In this document: piece after piece, positions 1 to 12,221 of the stretch
How positions within the stretch are numbered: position 1 is the first letter of the stretch
Layout: every line of letters starts with the position of its first letter
Origin: Saccharum officinarum
Lineage: Eukaryota > Streptophyta > Magnoliopsida > Poales > Poaceae
NCBI GenBank assembly: GCA_020631735.1
Contig: CM036160.1
Location: 117,286,680-117,350,679 of the forward strand
Direction of reading: 5' to 3'
Length of the DNA: 64,000 nt
Program-made: the position numbers and the translations under genes
Notes under the pieces: model-generated
The model's database searches: none
What the model was told of the DNA's origin: nothing
The model's input: only the letters and a program-made list of their open reading frames with translations

Positions 1-29
1 CAGGGGCTTGCGGTTTTTTGCTGCTGCAG

Positions 30-2416
30 ATGTCTAGTAGCTCCAATGGCCATTATCCTGCTAATGGTGCAAAGGTTCTTCATAGAAAAGAAAAGAATAA
101 AGAGGTACCCATGATCGTATAGTTCCTGCATGTAATATTTTAAGGGGTTTCACATTTGAATAATGTAAGAAAAAGGTAAAATTGTATCATTAATTTGTTT
201 AACTATTTGATTGAGTTCATAATATTGTTAATACAGAAAGTACAGCTCGACAAAAATGCAGCCTCTTTGGCCTGCCAGAAGGACAGGCATTATATTGAGA
301 AATTAGAAACAGAATTGATGAACTGCTATCAGGAAATTGGTACACGCTTGTAATTGTTCTGTTTCTCATTGGTCTGGCTACTCTATATCTAGTTACTTTG
401 GCAGTCTTTACTGACTGCAATTGCAGACTATTTGCAGGATCAGTTAAATATACGGAGTGTTGAAGCAAACATCATGGGGGAGCATATTCACAGTCTTGAA
501 CTGAAGCTGACTGAACTTGAAAAGTTCCCAGAAAGAGTGAGAGTGATGGACAATGAGCTGATACGATCTGATTCTCAGTGCTGGCTTCTGATGGAAGAAG
601 TCAGGTGTAAAGAAGAGGAGTTGCAGAAGGCAGCCGCACAGATAGAGAAGCTTGAAAGTACAGCTTTAGATTCACAATGCGAAATTGAGAGCTTAAAACT
701 TGATTTGACTAATCTTGAGCAGAGACTACTTGACGCCGAAAGCTTTACCCAACATGCTGCTGAGCACAAAGCTCAAATTGACAAACTACTGGGAGAACAT
801 GATCTCCAGCTACACGAGGCACAGAAAACTATTGATCAACTTGTACTGGAGAATAAGCAACTGAAAGAGCTGTTGCCTGTAAGAGCTCCTAAACAATCCC
901 CTTCTAGATCTGGGCAGCAAGTTGACAAAACATTGGAGAACGGTGTTCATGCAGGATGTGAAAGTGGTGATGTAATTATTGACAAGATGGCAAAACGAAA
1001 TGAAGAATCTGAACTTCTAATTGAGCAGCTCAAGGTAATTGATTGTTTACCACATGTAATAAGAAATTGGTATAAGCTGTAAATTTGGTCAAGTGCCATC
1101 CTCGCTTCCAAACATCTTCCCAAAACAAATTGTTCTAAATATATTTTGCTATAGTGCATGCCTTAATTAATACTCGGATAAATTGAAGTAGCTATCTATT
1201 TTTTCTGGTTCAACTTTCCCTTTGATTGTGTAATGTAAGTATTTTGTTTGTTGGTTAGGAAGAGCTTCGACAACAAAAGTTAAAGGCAAAAGAGGATGTG
1301 GAAGATCTCACCCAAGAAATGGCTGAACTAAGATACCAGATAACAGGCATGCTTGAGGAAGAATACAAGCGTCGATCTTGCATTGAGCAGGCAGCTATTC
1401 AACATATTCAGGAGCTGGAGACTCAGGTAGTGATATAGAAAATTTTCACATCGTGTGATTGCACCTGGAATTATAGCTGCAGATGATTCTGAATTTTTTG
1501 TTCTATCATCTCAAACTTGACGTTACCGACATAACTAGTAACGAAATGGACATGTTTCCTTGGGGTCTTGTTAAATTAATGACTTCTTTGTCTGGTGTCC
1601 CTTACATTTCTTTTCTGTTCATGATGTTTGAAACAGGTCTCCAAAGAGAAGACAAAATTGAGTGGGACACTTAGGCGATTGCAGGAATCACATGAACTAG
1701 CTCACACACAGGCTATGGAGATTAAGAAGTTGAAGGCTGCTTTACAGGTATGTGCATGTAGATGAACGTGATACATGTGCATGACATCCAAGATGAGTAC
1801 TCTTTAGGGCTTGTTTGGATCCCATGAACTGAAACTAATATCTAGAAAGTGCTTCCCATTTTATTGTTAAGGTCTGGTTTAGTTCCCCACCCCAAAAACT
1901 TTTCACCCATCACATCGAATATTTGGACACATACATGGAGCATTAAATGTAGACGAAAAGAAAAACTAATTGCACAACTAGGGGGTAAAATCATGAGACG
2001 AATCTTTCGAGCCAAAGTAGTCCATGATTGGACACTTTTTGCCAAATAAAGCCGAAACGTGCTACAGTGTATTTTTCACCCTTTTTCACCCCATCTAAAC
2101 ACGGCCTAAATTACTTTCCAATTCCTCTCAATTCCTGGGAACCAAACAGGGCCACACTTTGGTCACTTCATCATGGTACTAATGTGCCCCATTTATTTCA
2201 CTGTAGAGATTTAACTCCGTAACGAACCTGGGTTCAGTTTGCAAATCCTGCTCTTGCGGGTTCTCTGCAATGTTGTTAGAGTTGTCTAATTGCTCGATCG
2301 AAGGACCCTCAGGCGGCGCCAGATCTCCCAGTTCCAACCACATTGATGAGAAGTCACAGAACCGAGCTCTAATAGAGTGGCGTCCTGGTGAAGCTTCAGA
2401 TGGTGACGGCGGGTAG
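30..2416 (+). CDS. coiled-coil protein of unknown function (5' end possibly outside window)
   Basis: Exons joined by GT-AG junctions and matching phases: 30-104, 237-339, 427-1034, 1259-1426, 1637-1747 and 2207-2416, ending at TAG 2414-2416. The product is almost entirely charged heptad-rich coiled coil, for example a leucine/glutamate-rich stretch from exon 427-1034, followed by a segment starting EELRQQKLKAKEDVEDL and a short serine/glycine-rich tail ending DGDGG. I see no enzymatic motif, signal peptide or membrane segment. Plant databases usually label such proteins myosin-heavy-chain-like or golgin-like, which is only a description of the coiled coil. The ATG at 30 gives an N-terminus MSSSSNGHYPANG, but an AG lies immediately before it, so this could equally be an internal exon whose upstream part is outside the window. 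The last intron (1748-2206) carries nested miniature transposons. Confidence 0.75.
1807..2153. mobile_element. outer TIR element in intron, host of a nested MITE
   Basis: The left end reads GGGCTTGTTTGGATCCCA and the inverted right end reads GGCCCTGTTTGGTTCCCA, giving imperfect terminal inverted repeats inside the last intron of the coiled-coil gene. A second element (1871-2106) interrupts it. I could not find a clear target duplication, so the superfamily is uncertain. Confidence 0.5.
1871..2106. mobile_element. Harbinger/Tourist-like MITE (copy 1 of a family in this window)
   Basis: The ends are GGTCTGGTTTAGTTCC and (inverted) GGCCGTGTTTAG, flanked by a 3-bp TAA duplication at 1868-1870 and 2107-2109. 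The interior carries the family signature GGAGCATTAAATGTAGA followed by AACTAATTGCAC, which is shared with elements at 45202, 51292 and 57177. It has no coding capacity. Confidence 0.75.
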
Positions 2417-3613
2417 GAAGGTAGATCGCCAAATAGCATGTACATTTGAGTGTGCAATTGACCAACAGTTGTAGATAATTCTTTGTATTCACCATTGTTG
2501 CCTGTAAATGCATATGAATATGTTGCCTTAGCTAAATTTCACATTGTAAGCTTTCAATGGGAATTAAGTTCCCCTGGCAGTGAAAGTGTTACCTTAAGAT
2601 TTCACGTCTGTCACGAAATTTGCCTGCAAGGATCTGCCATCACGGTTTTTGAAGCAAACACAGGATTTTCTACTCTTCAATTCTCCGATGCACAAAAAGA
2701 AAGTGCACGGATTAAATCAAGTTTGTTCTCCAAGGAAATGCGAAGTTAGGTCTGTTTGCTACATTATCTTGGGCTGAAATTTGAGTGTTGCTCCATTTTC
2801 AGTGTCTATTTTTCCTTTCAATGAAAAATCTCCTTAAATATATTCAAAGTGTGGCTGCGAATTAGCATCTCCTAAGTTTAGGATGCCGACGCAATCTACA
2901 AAAGTAACACTTCAATTAGCGATTTCATAGAAAACACAGCATTTTAAATAAAATTTAATTGTACATTACGAAAACTTTTCTCGCGGTGAATCTGATAATA
3001 TAAATTATTCATCGCCAACTATTGATTTCTTGAAATGTATCAACCGATCAGGTAACGATTTGGAACAAACTAAAGGCGATGCAGTGCAGGATGCGCTATT
3101 ACTGCAATTATTATATTAATTGCAGCAATTAGAAGCCAAATGCACATCAGGGTCTTCCTTGGGATTTGGGGAAGCCCCACTCTTCCCCCACTACTCCCAG
3201 CCCCACCGCACACAGGGAGGGTATGGACAGAGGCCATGAGCCCATAGCAGAGCACGGGGAGAGAGACCGGCCGGTGGCCGTGAGGACGAAGGCAGCATCG
3301 CCGTAGACGGAGAGCGTCGGCGGGCGCCGCCGCGGCCGACCCAGGGAGGAATTTTCCACGGCGCTATTGACTCCTGTGGTGTTGTTGGGCCTCACTGGGC
3401 CTGGCGAGCTACGAAGCAGGCGTCGGTGAGAGTCGTTCGATTGCGCTGAGCGACAGGGCGTTAACCCAAGAGGCCCAGCGGCCAGCGCCTCGCCGCCGCC
3501 AAGCGCAGAACAGCGCCGCCGCCGCCGCTACCTCCTTTCCCGTCAGATCCTCGGTCCGCCGCTGCTCCTCTCTTTGTCGGGGGTGCGGTGAAGACGCGTT
3601 CCTTCTCGTGTCG
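2417..3613. other. 3' UTR, intergenic DNA, then SCAPER promoter and leader exon
   Basis: The first 300-400 bases are the likely 3' UTR of the coiled-coil gene and are AT-rich with no ORF. From about 3150 the base composition becomes GC-rich with a GCC-triplet run near 3505-3530. This is typical of a grass promoter and 5' leader. A leader exon ends at 3613, before a consensus GTGAGT donor. No other gene is visible. Confidence 0.5.
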
Positions 3614-4049
3614 GTGAGTGATCCTCGCCCTCTTGGACGGACGGACGGATTATTTTTGGGTGTTCTCGATGAAGCCCATGCTCATTTCTGTCTCCGTCAG
3701 TTGTGTTGGTTGTAGCTTGTAGTTCTTTGTGCTGCGTGGTGCCCACTAGCCCAGTCCATCAATTAACCCGTCCATGTTCAGTTAGGCTCTTCTCGCGTGC
3801 CTAATAATTATAGTGCATTTTGGGTGTTTATCTGTCAATGATCCAAGTGAACCCCTCTTCTGTCTAGTTCCTTATTAAACTTATAGTTCATTTTTGTTTT
3901 AGGGTTTAGTGATTCTCGTCCGTGTCGGTAATAGTTTCTAGCTGAGGCACTAGTCATAATCACCAATCGATTGTCTTGAGAAATGTGTGATTTTTGCAAT
4001 CCCTTTTTGTCACATTACAAATAATTTAGCTTAAATATTTCCTTGGCAG
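3614..4049 (+). other. intron in the 5' leader of the SCAPER homologue
   Basis: The donor GTGAGT follows GTGTCG at 3613/3614, and a consensus acceptor TTCCTTGGCAG ends at 4049, 84 bases before the start codon. The interval is T-rich with a pyrimidine tract. First introns in the 5' UTR are common in plant housekeeping genes and often enhance expression, although that is an inference here. Confidence 0.55.
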
Positions 4050-4133
4050 CAAGTGTATTATCGCGAAATTGTTGTCTGGGACAGCAAGAATGCCATAAGG
4101 AACCACTGATAATCTTGCGGTGGTTAACCGGTT

Positions 4134-7100
4134 ATGGATAATGACAATGGCGATGTAGATGACCTGGGATCAGGGTGGTTTGAAGTGAAAAAGGTAATGT
4201 TCTTCTTTACCTGTCTTATTTTCTCTTGTTTTGCTCTGATCATCATTTTCTCGTATGTTTCTGCATTATGCTGGGCCCATTCTTACTGTTGGTGTTAATT
4301 CACTATACATCCATTTTACAGAAGCATCGGTCCAGCTCAAAATACACATTGCAGAGGTCTTCAGGTGGTTCCAGCCATAAAATTCCAAACTTACCATTAC
4401 GGTCACGTGCTAACTGTAACAGTGACAGTTCAAGGTGGCATGACAAGCTGCAACACCCACCTCCGAGCATAAATGCTAATGTTGGTGTTGATGAATTTGG
4501 TAGTGGAGAAACAACAAATGCTCATGGTGAAGGATGCAATGATGTAGGCACCAGCACCAGTGGCCTGAATAGTGGCTTAAATGCTTCAGCCTCAGAGGAT
4601 ATAGTAGAAAGACCTGAAGAACCGGTGGTGGCTGAAGAAACAAGTGAACCTCCCAAAACTGATCTGGCTGATCATGTAGATCCTTCACTGCCTCATGAAC
4701 CCACCACCTGTTCAGACAGTCCTGCAAAACGTGCAGATCTTTCTCAGCATGTAAAATGTTCTCCAAAAACAGAGTCAGTAGGTGTTTTGTCCAATACTCC
4801 TGTCAAGTTTGGAGACTTCGATGAAGTTCCAGGACTATCATTACCTTCAGATTCATACAGAGATAATAATTCTTCTAGAAGCCACAGACATAGTGAAGAT
4901 GTTGCACATTTAAAAAATGTGCAAAATGATGCAAGTGAACTCAAAGTGGAGACGGACACTTGTACTACAATTGATCAGGCATCTCCAATTATGATACAGG
5001 GAACAGAGACACCCAATGATGATAAGAGCATTTCAAATGTTAGTGGTTCAATAGCCCCAGCTGACTCTGTTTCCCTATCCTGCTCCAATAATGATCATGA
5101 AGTTCCAGTTACATCTTCATCTGTTGCTTCCATGGAAGGTAGAACGTTACTTCATGACCAAGCACCAGCTTCTGCAGATTTTAGATCTGAAACTGCTGAG
5201 AGCAAAGAAAGATTCAGGCAGAGGCTATGGTGTTTTCTTTTTGAGAATCTGAATAGGGCTGTTGATGAACTTTACCTCCTCTGTGAACTAGAATGTGACA
5301 TGGAACAGATTAATGAATCCATGCTTGTCCTGGAAGAAGCTATTTCCGATTTTCAAGAACTTAAATCCAGAGCAGAGCATTTTGATAATACCAAAAAATC
5401 TCCTGGTGTACCAAAGGAGGGCATGCCAATGGCTGTGAAAGCTGACCATAGGAGACCTCATGCCTTGTCTTGGGAGGTCTGTTTTCTCACTAGGCATCCT
5501 GATTTCTTGTGTTTTATTTTGCACTTCTGTCTATTATGATTCATTGACATACTGGAAATGCCTGCTGATGTAAGGTATGAATATTGAATGGTATCTTCAC
5601 TGTGATGTTGCTAGATTGAGAACTCTTACAAAATTAACGGCTGCATGTTTTCCTTTCCTTCCTTCCATGATAATTTTTTTGAGCTGTATTTCAGTGCTCT
5701 AAAGCAATGTTTGGTACATCTTATAAGCAGGTCAGAAGGATGACAAGTTCTCCGCACAGGCAAGAAATACTGTCTTCATCTCTAGAGGCCTTCCAGAGAA
5801 TCCAATTGGAACTGGCATGCAAGCAGGCTGGTATAACAGCAGAGAGATTTACATCCAGCTCTTCTGAAGAAGTTCTGGGTAGTTCGTCAAACCTGACTAC
5901 AGCATCGGCAACTGTTAGGAATATAAGTTTGAAAGTTGAGGGTCAGGTGAAACTTCCTGATACTAGTGAGAAAAAGATTGCTGGCGAGAAGCTAAGTAGG
6001 GATGCATTCAAGTCTGGTAAATCGTATCCACAAAGTATGCCTTCCTATTCTGCAAGGAGTAGAAGAGGGTCACTAGAACCAATCTCTGAAATAGAGAAAC
6101 ACACCTTTAAGAAGGACAGGGAGTTGCCAGAAAACAAATTTGACAGGCTCAAGTCAACCGATGCTATTAAAAAGAGTACAGCTCATCTAGAAAAGGAAAA
6201 GCAAATTACAGCGCCTTGGAAGTCTATGGATGCCTGGAAGGAGAAAAGAAACTGGGAAGATATACTGAAATCTCCTGTACGGAGTTCTCGTGTTTCTCAT
6301 TCTCCTGGTGTTGGAAGAAAAGTTACAGACCGTGCTCGTGTTCTACATGACAAGTTGATGTCTCCTGAAAAGAAAAAAAGAAGTGCTTTGGATATGAAAA
6401 AAGAAGCAGAAGAAAAGCATGCACGAGCGCTGCGAATCAGGAGTCAACTAGAGAGCGAGAGGGTTCAGAGGCTACAACGTACCTCTGAAAAGTTGCATCG
6501 TGTCAATGAGTGGCAGGCTGTGCGCAGCTCAAAACTGCGAGAAGTAATGAATGCACGCCATCAACGTGGCGAATCTCGTCACGAAGCATATCTTGCTCAG
6601 GTTGCAAAAAGAGCTGGCGATGAGACTACTAAGGTCAATGAGGTCCGTTTTATTACATCACTGAATGAAGAAAACAAGAAATTCTTGCTGAGGCAGAAAC
6701 TTCATGATTCTGAAATGCGGAGGGCTGAAAAGCTACAGGTGATCAAAACAAAGCAAAAGGAGGACACTGCAAGGGAAGAAGCTGTTTTGGAACGAAGAAA
6801 GTTCCTTGAAGCTGAGAAGATGCAGCGCCTTGCTGAAATACAGCGCAAGAAAGAAGAAGCTATTTTCAGAAGAGAAGAGGAGCGCAAAGCATCTAGTGCT
6901 GCACGAGAAGCAAGGGCTGCAGAACAACAACGTCGAAAAGAGATAAGAGCAAAAGCGCAACAAGAGGAAGCTGAACTTTTAGCCCAAAAGTTAGCTGAAA
7001 AGCTTCGTGAAAGTGAGCAGCGGCGCAAGTATTACCTAGAACAAATACGGGAGCGAGCCTCAATGGATCTTAGGGATCAGCCTTCACCTTTTCAGCGCCG

Positions 7101-10100
7101 CTTTCCAAGTAAAGATGGCCAAAACCGTTCTAGTTCTGCAAACAGCGGAGAAGATTCACAGACAACTGGCAATTCGAGCGCTGCAGATTCTATGGCTAAG
7201 TCATCAAATAATGTGCAGACAAAACGAAGGATTAAAAAGATTCGCCAGAGATTAATGGCTCTAAAGCATGAATTTATTGAACCATCGATAGGTGAAAGTA
7301 CAGGAATCACACACAGGGCTGCTCTTGGAGCTGCCAAAGCTAAGTTAAGTAGATGGCTTCAAGACCTTCAGAGACTTCGTCAAGCTAGAAAAGAAGGTGC
7401 TGCCAGTATTGGTTTGATTGTCAGTGACATAACAAAGGTACTCCTCATTCCTCATGTATTGTTTGTACTAATATAGTGCTAACTATGTTTACTAATACCG
7501 TTCTCTCTTTATTTTGTTTTAGTATTTAGAAGGGAAGGATCTTGAGCTGCATGCATCAAGACAAGTTGGTTTGCTTGACTTCATTGCATCCGCATTACCT
7601 GCATCACATACTTCAAAGCCTGGAGCTTGTCAAGTGACTGTCTACCTTTTGCGCCTGTTGAGAGTGTTGCTCTCACTTCCAGCTAATCGAACTTATTTTC
7701 TAGTCCAAAATCTTTTACCCCCAATTATTCCCATGCTATCAGCATCACTGGAGAATTATATTAAGGTGGCGGCATCCAACTCTGGAAGTTCAAATCTTCT
7801 GTCTAATAAAACATCAATTGAGAATGCAGAGTCATCTGGTGAAGTGTTAGATGGCTTTTTATGGACTGTGACCATGATTGTTGGCCATGTACACATCAAT
7901 GATGAACAACTTCAAATGCAGGGAGGTTTGATAGAACTGATTGTAGCTTATCAAATAATACATCGTCTGCGAGATCTGTTTGCCCTTTATGATAGGCCAC
8001 AGGTGGAAGGATCCCCACTCCCATCATCTATACTGTTTGGTCTCAACCTTTTGTCTGTCTTAACATCAAAACCCGGAAATTTCTCTACTATTGATTGGGA
8101 GTCCTGCAAATGCAGGACACTAGGTGGAAATATAATGCAAGAATATGAATATCTTAGTTCACAGGACAGTGTGGGGTGCCAATCAATGACACTTGATCAG
8201 TCTGGTGATGCCAAATCGCCAACCATATACAGTGAACTGGCTGAAGATAGCAAATCCTGTAAACAACATGACTCGAGCATTCCAGTGGACAGAAAATTGG
8301 TTGATGAAGCTAGTAAAGACTTATTAGTGATCTCTGCTGGCCTGAACAATTCAGCAATGCAACCGTCTGATTTGGGCGTTACTACAGAGAAGCATTCTGA
8401 AAGTCCTAGCCAGGGAGATGAAAATAGCACAGTGGACAATTTTGTTGAAGGAAGAAAGGTGAATAATGTTTGTGCATTGTATAATAGTCCTGGAAAAGGC
8501 AATGAGACGAATCTTAAGCAGCCTGTAATGCTCTTACTTTCTGCACTGGCTGAGACTGGCCTTGTTAGTCTACCATCACTTTTGACTGCTGTGTTGCTCC
8601 AGGCAAACAACAACAGGTCATCATCGGAACAGGTTTGTTCACCTGCTGTATTGAGGTGCAATGCTGTTTTTTTGAGTAATTTTGTTATGCTGTCTCCAAA
8701 CTAAATATCTGTATAGATCTTATGTTTTTCACATACACATTTAGATTATTTGATATGCCTAGCAAGGTAGCAATGGGTATATCACATCATCAAAATAGAT
8801 ACTTTGTGTTCTTGTAACAAAATGTTAAAATGGTGTGTACACGTTTACTAGTGTGCTTTTATTTCTTCGGCTTTCGTTACAACATAAGCAGAAACATGAG
8901 TTTTCATGCCATGGGAATCTATCTTCTTCTGTAGTTAGCAGAGTAAATCTTGCATGTTTATTGCATTTTATGGATCTTGCTGGAAAATTAAATAACTCAT
9001 TTTTCAGACATTGTCGATTCTTCCGTCAAATTTTGAAGAAGTAGCCACTGGCGTATTGAAAGTTTTGAATAATATGGCGCGTTTGGATATAACCCTTTTG
9101 CAGCACATGCTGGTAAGTGCTCTTCATGAAAAGAAGGATAGATGTTATCAGTGACTGAAATCAATGTAGTCTCAGGCGCACTGAAACTTACCTACTCTCT
9201 TACACTAATCATTGGCCATGATAACATTATAAAAATAGTTAAAGACAGATTCCAGGCATAATTTTTCTGTCTGGAAAACCCCACAATATGGCCATGAGAA
9301 TCTTTAAAATATTAGATATGTTTTTTTATTTACCTCCATAAGTTTGTTTTCTTACTAGTTATATGCATTATTTTCAGGCTAGATCAGATCTAAAGATGGA
9401 GTTCTTCCATTTAATCAGCTTCATTCTGAGTCATTGCATGAACAAATGGAGAGTGCCAAACGATCAGGTGTCCATCTATTCCCAACATGAGTTCTTTTGT
9501 TGTCCTTTTAAGTTTAAAATATCCATTTTTTCAATTACTTTCCCCTTGTTTTGCACATTCAGTTACTTTCAACTTGTTTTTCTGCAATACATTCTACTAG
9601 TTTTTGCACATTCAGTTCTTCCTTGTCTATAATGATAGCAATTTGCACCAATTACTTTTAACTTGTTTTGCACATTCAGTTACTTTCAAATTGTTTTTGT
9701 GCAATACTTTCTACTAATTTTGCACATTCAGTTCTTCCTTGTCTATAATGATAGCAAGTTGCACCTGTGTAGTTTGCTGTATGTCTGACTAGGTGGCAGT
9801 TTTTATGTCACTGGAGGAGGGATTAGAATATAGTTACCAGCTCTTCTTATTAACTATGATCTTAATACTAACTGTACTTGTTGAACAAATGTCAGCTCTT
9901 TTTAATTAACTATGGTTTTAATACTATCCGTACTTCTTGCTGGTGTTTTACATTAGATATATGACTCAAATAGTGCGTATTTGTTATAAAAAATAGTGTG
10001 CTAATAAGAAATGTTCCACCTTGTAATGTCCATTATGAATGCATTATAGTTTCTGTCAGGCTTGACCATTTGTGACCCTTTTGGATATTATTACCAAGAA

Positions 10101-10924
10101 ATTTGGACATACTGCCATTTTACACCTGAATCTCATGCTTGACTATTGTTTGCACTTTTCTCCTGAAATGGTTGTTTTTTTTACAACTGCACCTTTTGTT
10201 CGCTCCCCTGTTCTCAGGTTTAAGGATTTATGCTATTTTTTTTAGGTTGGTTTGCTTCTTCTAGAGTCGCTGCTACTTCTTGGCTACTTTTCTTTGTTCC
10301 ATGCTGGGAACCAAGCTGTTCTCCGGTGGGGAAAGAGTCCCACCATACTTCACAAGGTAAATAATTGTTTGTGTAGCCATGTCCCTTTCAGTTTCTGTGA
10401 GTTGTTGAGCAAAAAAATGATGAGTTAGAAAACAGGTGTGCGACCTGCCATTTGTTTTCTTCAGTGACCCCGAGTTGATGCCCATTTTGGCTGCTGCTCT
10501 GATTGCCGTTTGCTACGGTTGCGATCAGAACCGAAGTGTTGTACAGCAGGAAATAAGCACGGATATGCTGCGTTGCTTGCTCAAGTCCTGCCAAACTTCA
10601 GGATCAAATTCGCCAGATTCCATTCCTGTGGATGGTTCTGGAAACAATTCCAGTGAAAGCATTCTGGATCTCAGGAACTCACAAGGTGACATCCCAACAA
10701 GGTCAAGCCGCAAAATTGGACGGCCAGTTGTTGGGAAGGGTGTTGCAGGGGGCATCAGATGCAACAGAAATAAGGTTCAGAAGGACGGTAGGGGAACAAG
10801 AGCAGTTGACGATGGGCCTCTGAGGCAAAGAGCTCAAGAAGCTTCGTCGAACTTCATGTTGCATAGAAAGATCCCAGCTTCTTTCTTGGACAGAGCCGAG
10901 GAGTTCTTCTGCTCTGAGACATGA
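4134..10924 (+). CDS. SCAPER: SCAPER homologue (S-phase cyclin A-associated protein in the ER-like)
   Basis: Eight coding exons, all GT-AG and phase 0: 4134-4193, 4322-5476, 5731-7437, 7523-8632, 9008-9112, 9378-9467, 10246-10356 and 10436-10924. They encode about 1608 aa. The N-terminus MDNDNGDVDDLGSGWFEVKK and the module starting RQRLWCFLFENLNRAVDEL (around residue 325) match the SCAPER N-terminal domain. Exon 3 is a long basic/acidic coiled coil (KEAEEKHARAL, then EERKASSAAREARAAEQQRR), and exons 4-8 form the conserved C-terminal part ending in VCDLPFVFFSDPELMP. In animals SCAPER is an ER-associated cyclin A-binding protein linked to cell-cycle timing and translation; the plant role is not established. 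The donor at 5476 joins directly to GTC AGA AGG at 5731, so the in-frame ATG at 5707 is intronic. No frame lesion was found, unlike the two neighbours. Confidence 0.93.
9532..9767. repeat. 117-bp tandem duplication in SCAPER intron 6
   Basis: Two adjacent copies begin with CAATTACTTT and contain TTGCACATTCAGTT twice each, ending with CTATAATGATAGCAA. The copies differ at only a few positions, so the duplication is fairly recent. It lies wholly in the intron 9468-10245. Confidence 0.8.
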
Positions 10925-11304
10925 AATCGGCTCTGTAGTTCACCTAACTTATATAGCACGAGCTATTGAATTTACTATTTTGCAAGGATGGTGCTTCAGA
11001 CTGATTCTCGAAACATTAGGGAAATGGGCGTTTGGCCGAAAAGGTTTCCTGACCTGATATATTTTGATTGAATCTGCAGTCTACAGATAAAAAAAAGAAG
11101 TCATGTACGGAAGCAATGCACTGTTTGTACAAAAATACAGAAGAAAAAACTGATAAGGAAAATCCGATTTCATATGGAAGAAAGGAACATAATTTACTCA
11201 GTCTTTTACTTCTTTTGAAACTACACGTTCTATAGTTTGGTCGTGAATCAAACATTTGAACGATGGAGATGGATTGGAGATTCCGCAACAGATTATTCGG
11301 TCGG

Positions 11305-11672
11305 GGCCAGTTTGGTAGCGCTCTAAGCGATTCTCGTTACTTTAGCTCCTGCTGCTTGCTGCTCCAGCCGCTCTAGGTCCCCGTTTAAACTGTTTTGTAC
11401 AGCTTCTTGCTGCTCCATCTCCAGGCGACAGCAGCATAAAGTAAGCAAGTGGCCAAGCCAGGTTTGATGGCGGTGAATCGAGTCGGCACTAGAGAATCGT
11501 TCTCCTCGCACAAATTGAGGTCGGCCGGCTGTGAATTGGCGAAGAAGGGTGGAGGCGGCAGCCGGGGAGAGGAGAGCGTCAGGAGAAAAGGGCGGTGGAG
11601 GCGGAGAAGAGCGGCGAGGGAGGTACCGGACTCCTCCCAGATCTCGCGGAGCGTAGCATTATCAAACTAGCC
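11305..11672. mobile_element. putative TIR element (GGCCAGTTTGGTAGCGCTC ends)
   Basis: The left end GGCCAGTTTGGTAGCGCTC and the inverted right end GGCTAGTTTGATAATGCTAC are similar terminal repeats. The interior is rich in GCTCCAGC/CTGCTGCT motifs. I found no certain target duplication. Confidence 0.45.
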
Positions 11673-11796
11673 TACTTGGGAGCTTTGCATGTCACATGTT
11701 CTATTTTGTTAAGATGTTGATAAATCATACATATTTACTCCATCCTACATAGCTTTTGATATTTACTTAGATATATTCGGCAGCGAAATATATGTA

Positions 11797-12070
11797 CTCC
11801 CTGCATCCCAAAAGAATGGGACTTCTCGACGAGTCAATCAATATCAACTTTGACCAGATATATACAAGAATGTAGTAGGTTATAACACGTAATAAGTATC
11901 ACTAGATTAATGATGAACTATATTTTAATGTTAAACCTATTTAAAGATACAAATAATGATACTATTTTCTATAGATCTAGTCAAATTTAATTTTTTTTGA
12001 AAAGTTAGATTTACATTTTCTTTGTGGGGTGGGGGGGAATCAAAACAACTTATATCTGGAACGGAAGGAG
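11797..12070. mobile_element. Stowaway MITE
   Basis: The start CTCCCTGCATCCCAAAAG and inverted end CTCCTTCCGTTCC are flanked by TA at 11795-11796 and 12071-12072. These are the Stowaway (Tc1/mariner-type) terminal motif and TA target duplication. It is AT-rich and noncoding. Confidence 0.8.
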
Positions 12071-12221
12071 TAGCTAATGACAAACAAAATGTCCAGTTGC
12101 ATGTACAAAAGTTTTAACTCTTGATTTTCCCTTTTTTTTATCAGAACCTGATGCTGGTTCAAAATTTCCCTACAGCAACATCTGACAAGATGAAATAACC
12201 TCAAGGTACACGAAAGATGCA

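Larger units (their letters stand above)
10925..12221. other. convergent intergenic region between SCAPER and the ZRANB3-like gene
   Basis: This holds the 3' UTR of SCAPER (to roughly 11250), then two miniature elements (11305-11672 and 11797-12070), then the 3' UTR of the minus-strand ZRANB3-like gene. No coding sequence is supported. Short ORFs around 11449-11670 lie inside the GC-rich transposon. Confidence 0.5.

Noticed and set aside
5707..5730. ATG at 5707 as a start codon for a separate gene
   Set aside because: It lies in the intron just before the acceptor. The upstream exon ends HALSWE and joins to VRRMTSSPHR in frame, so it is one SCAPER gene.
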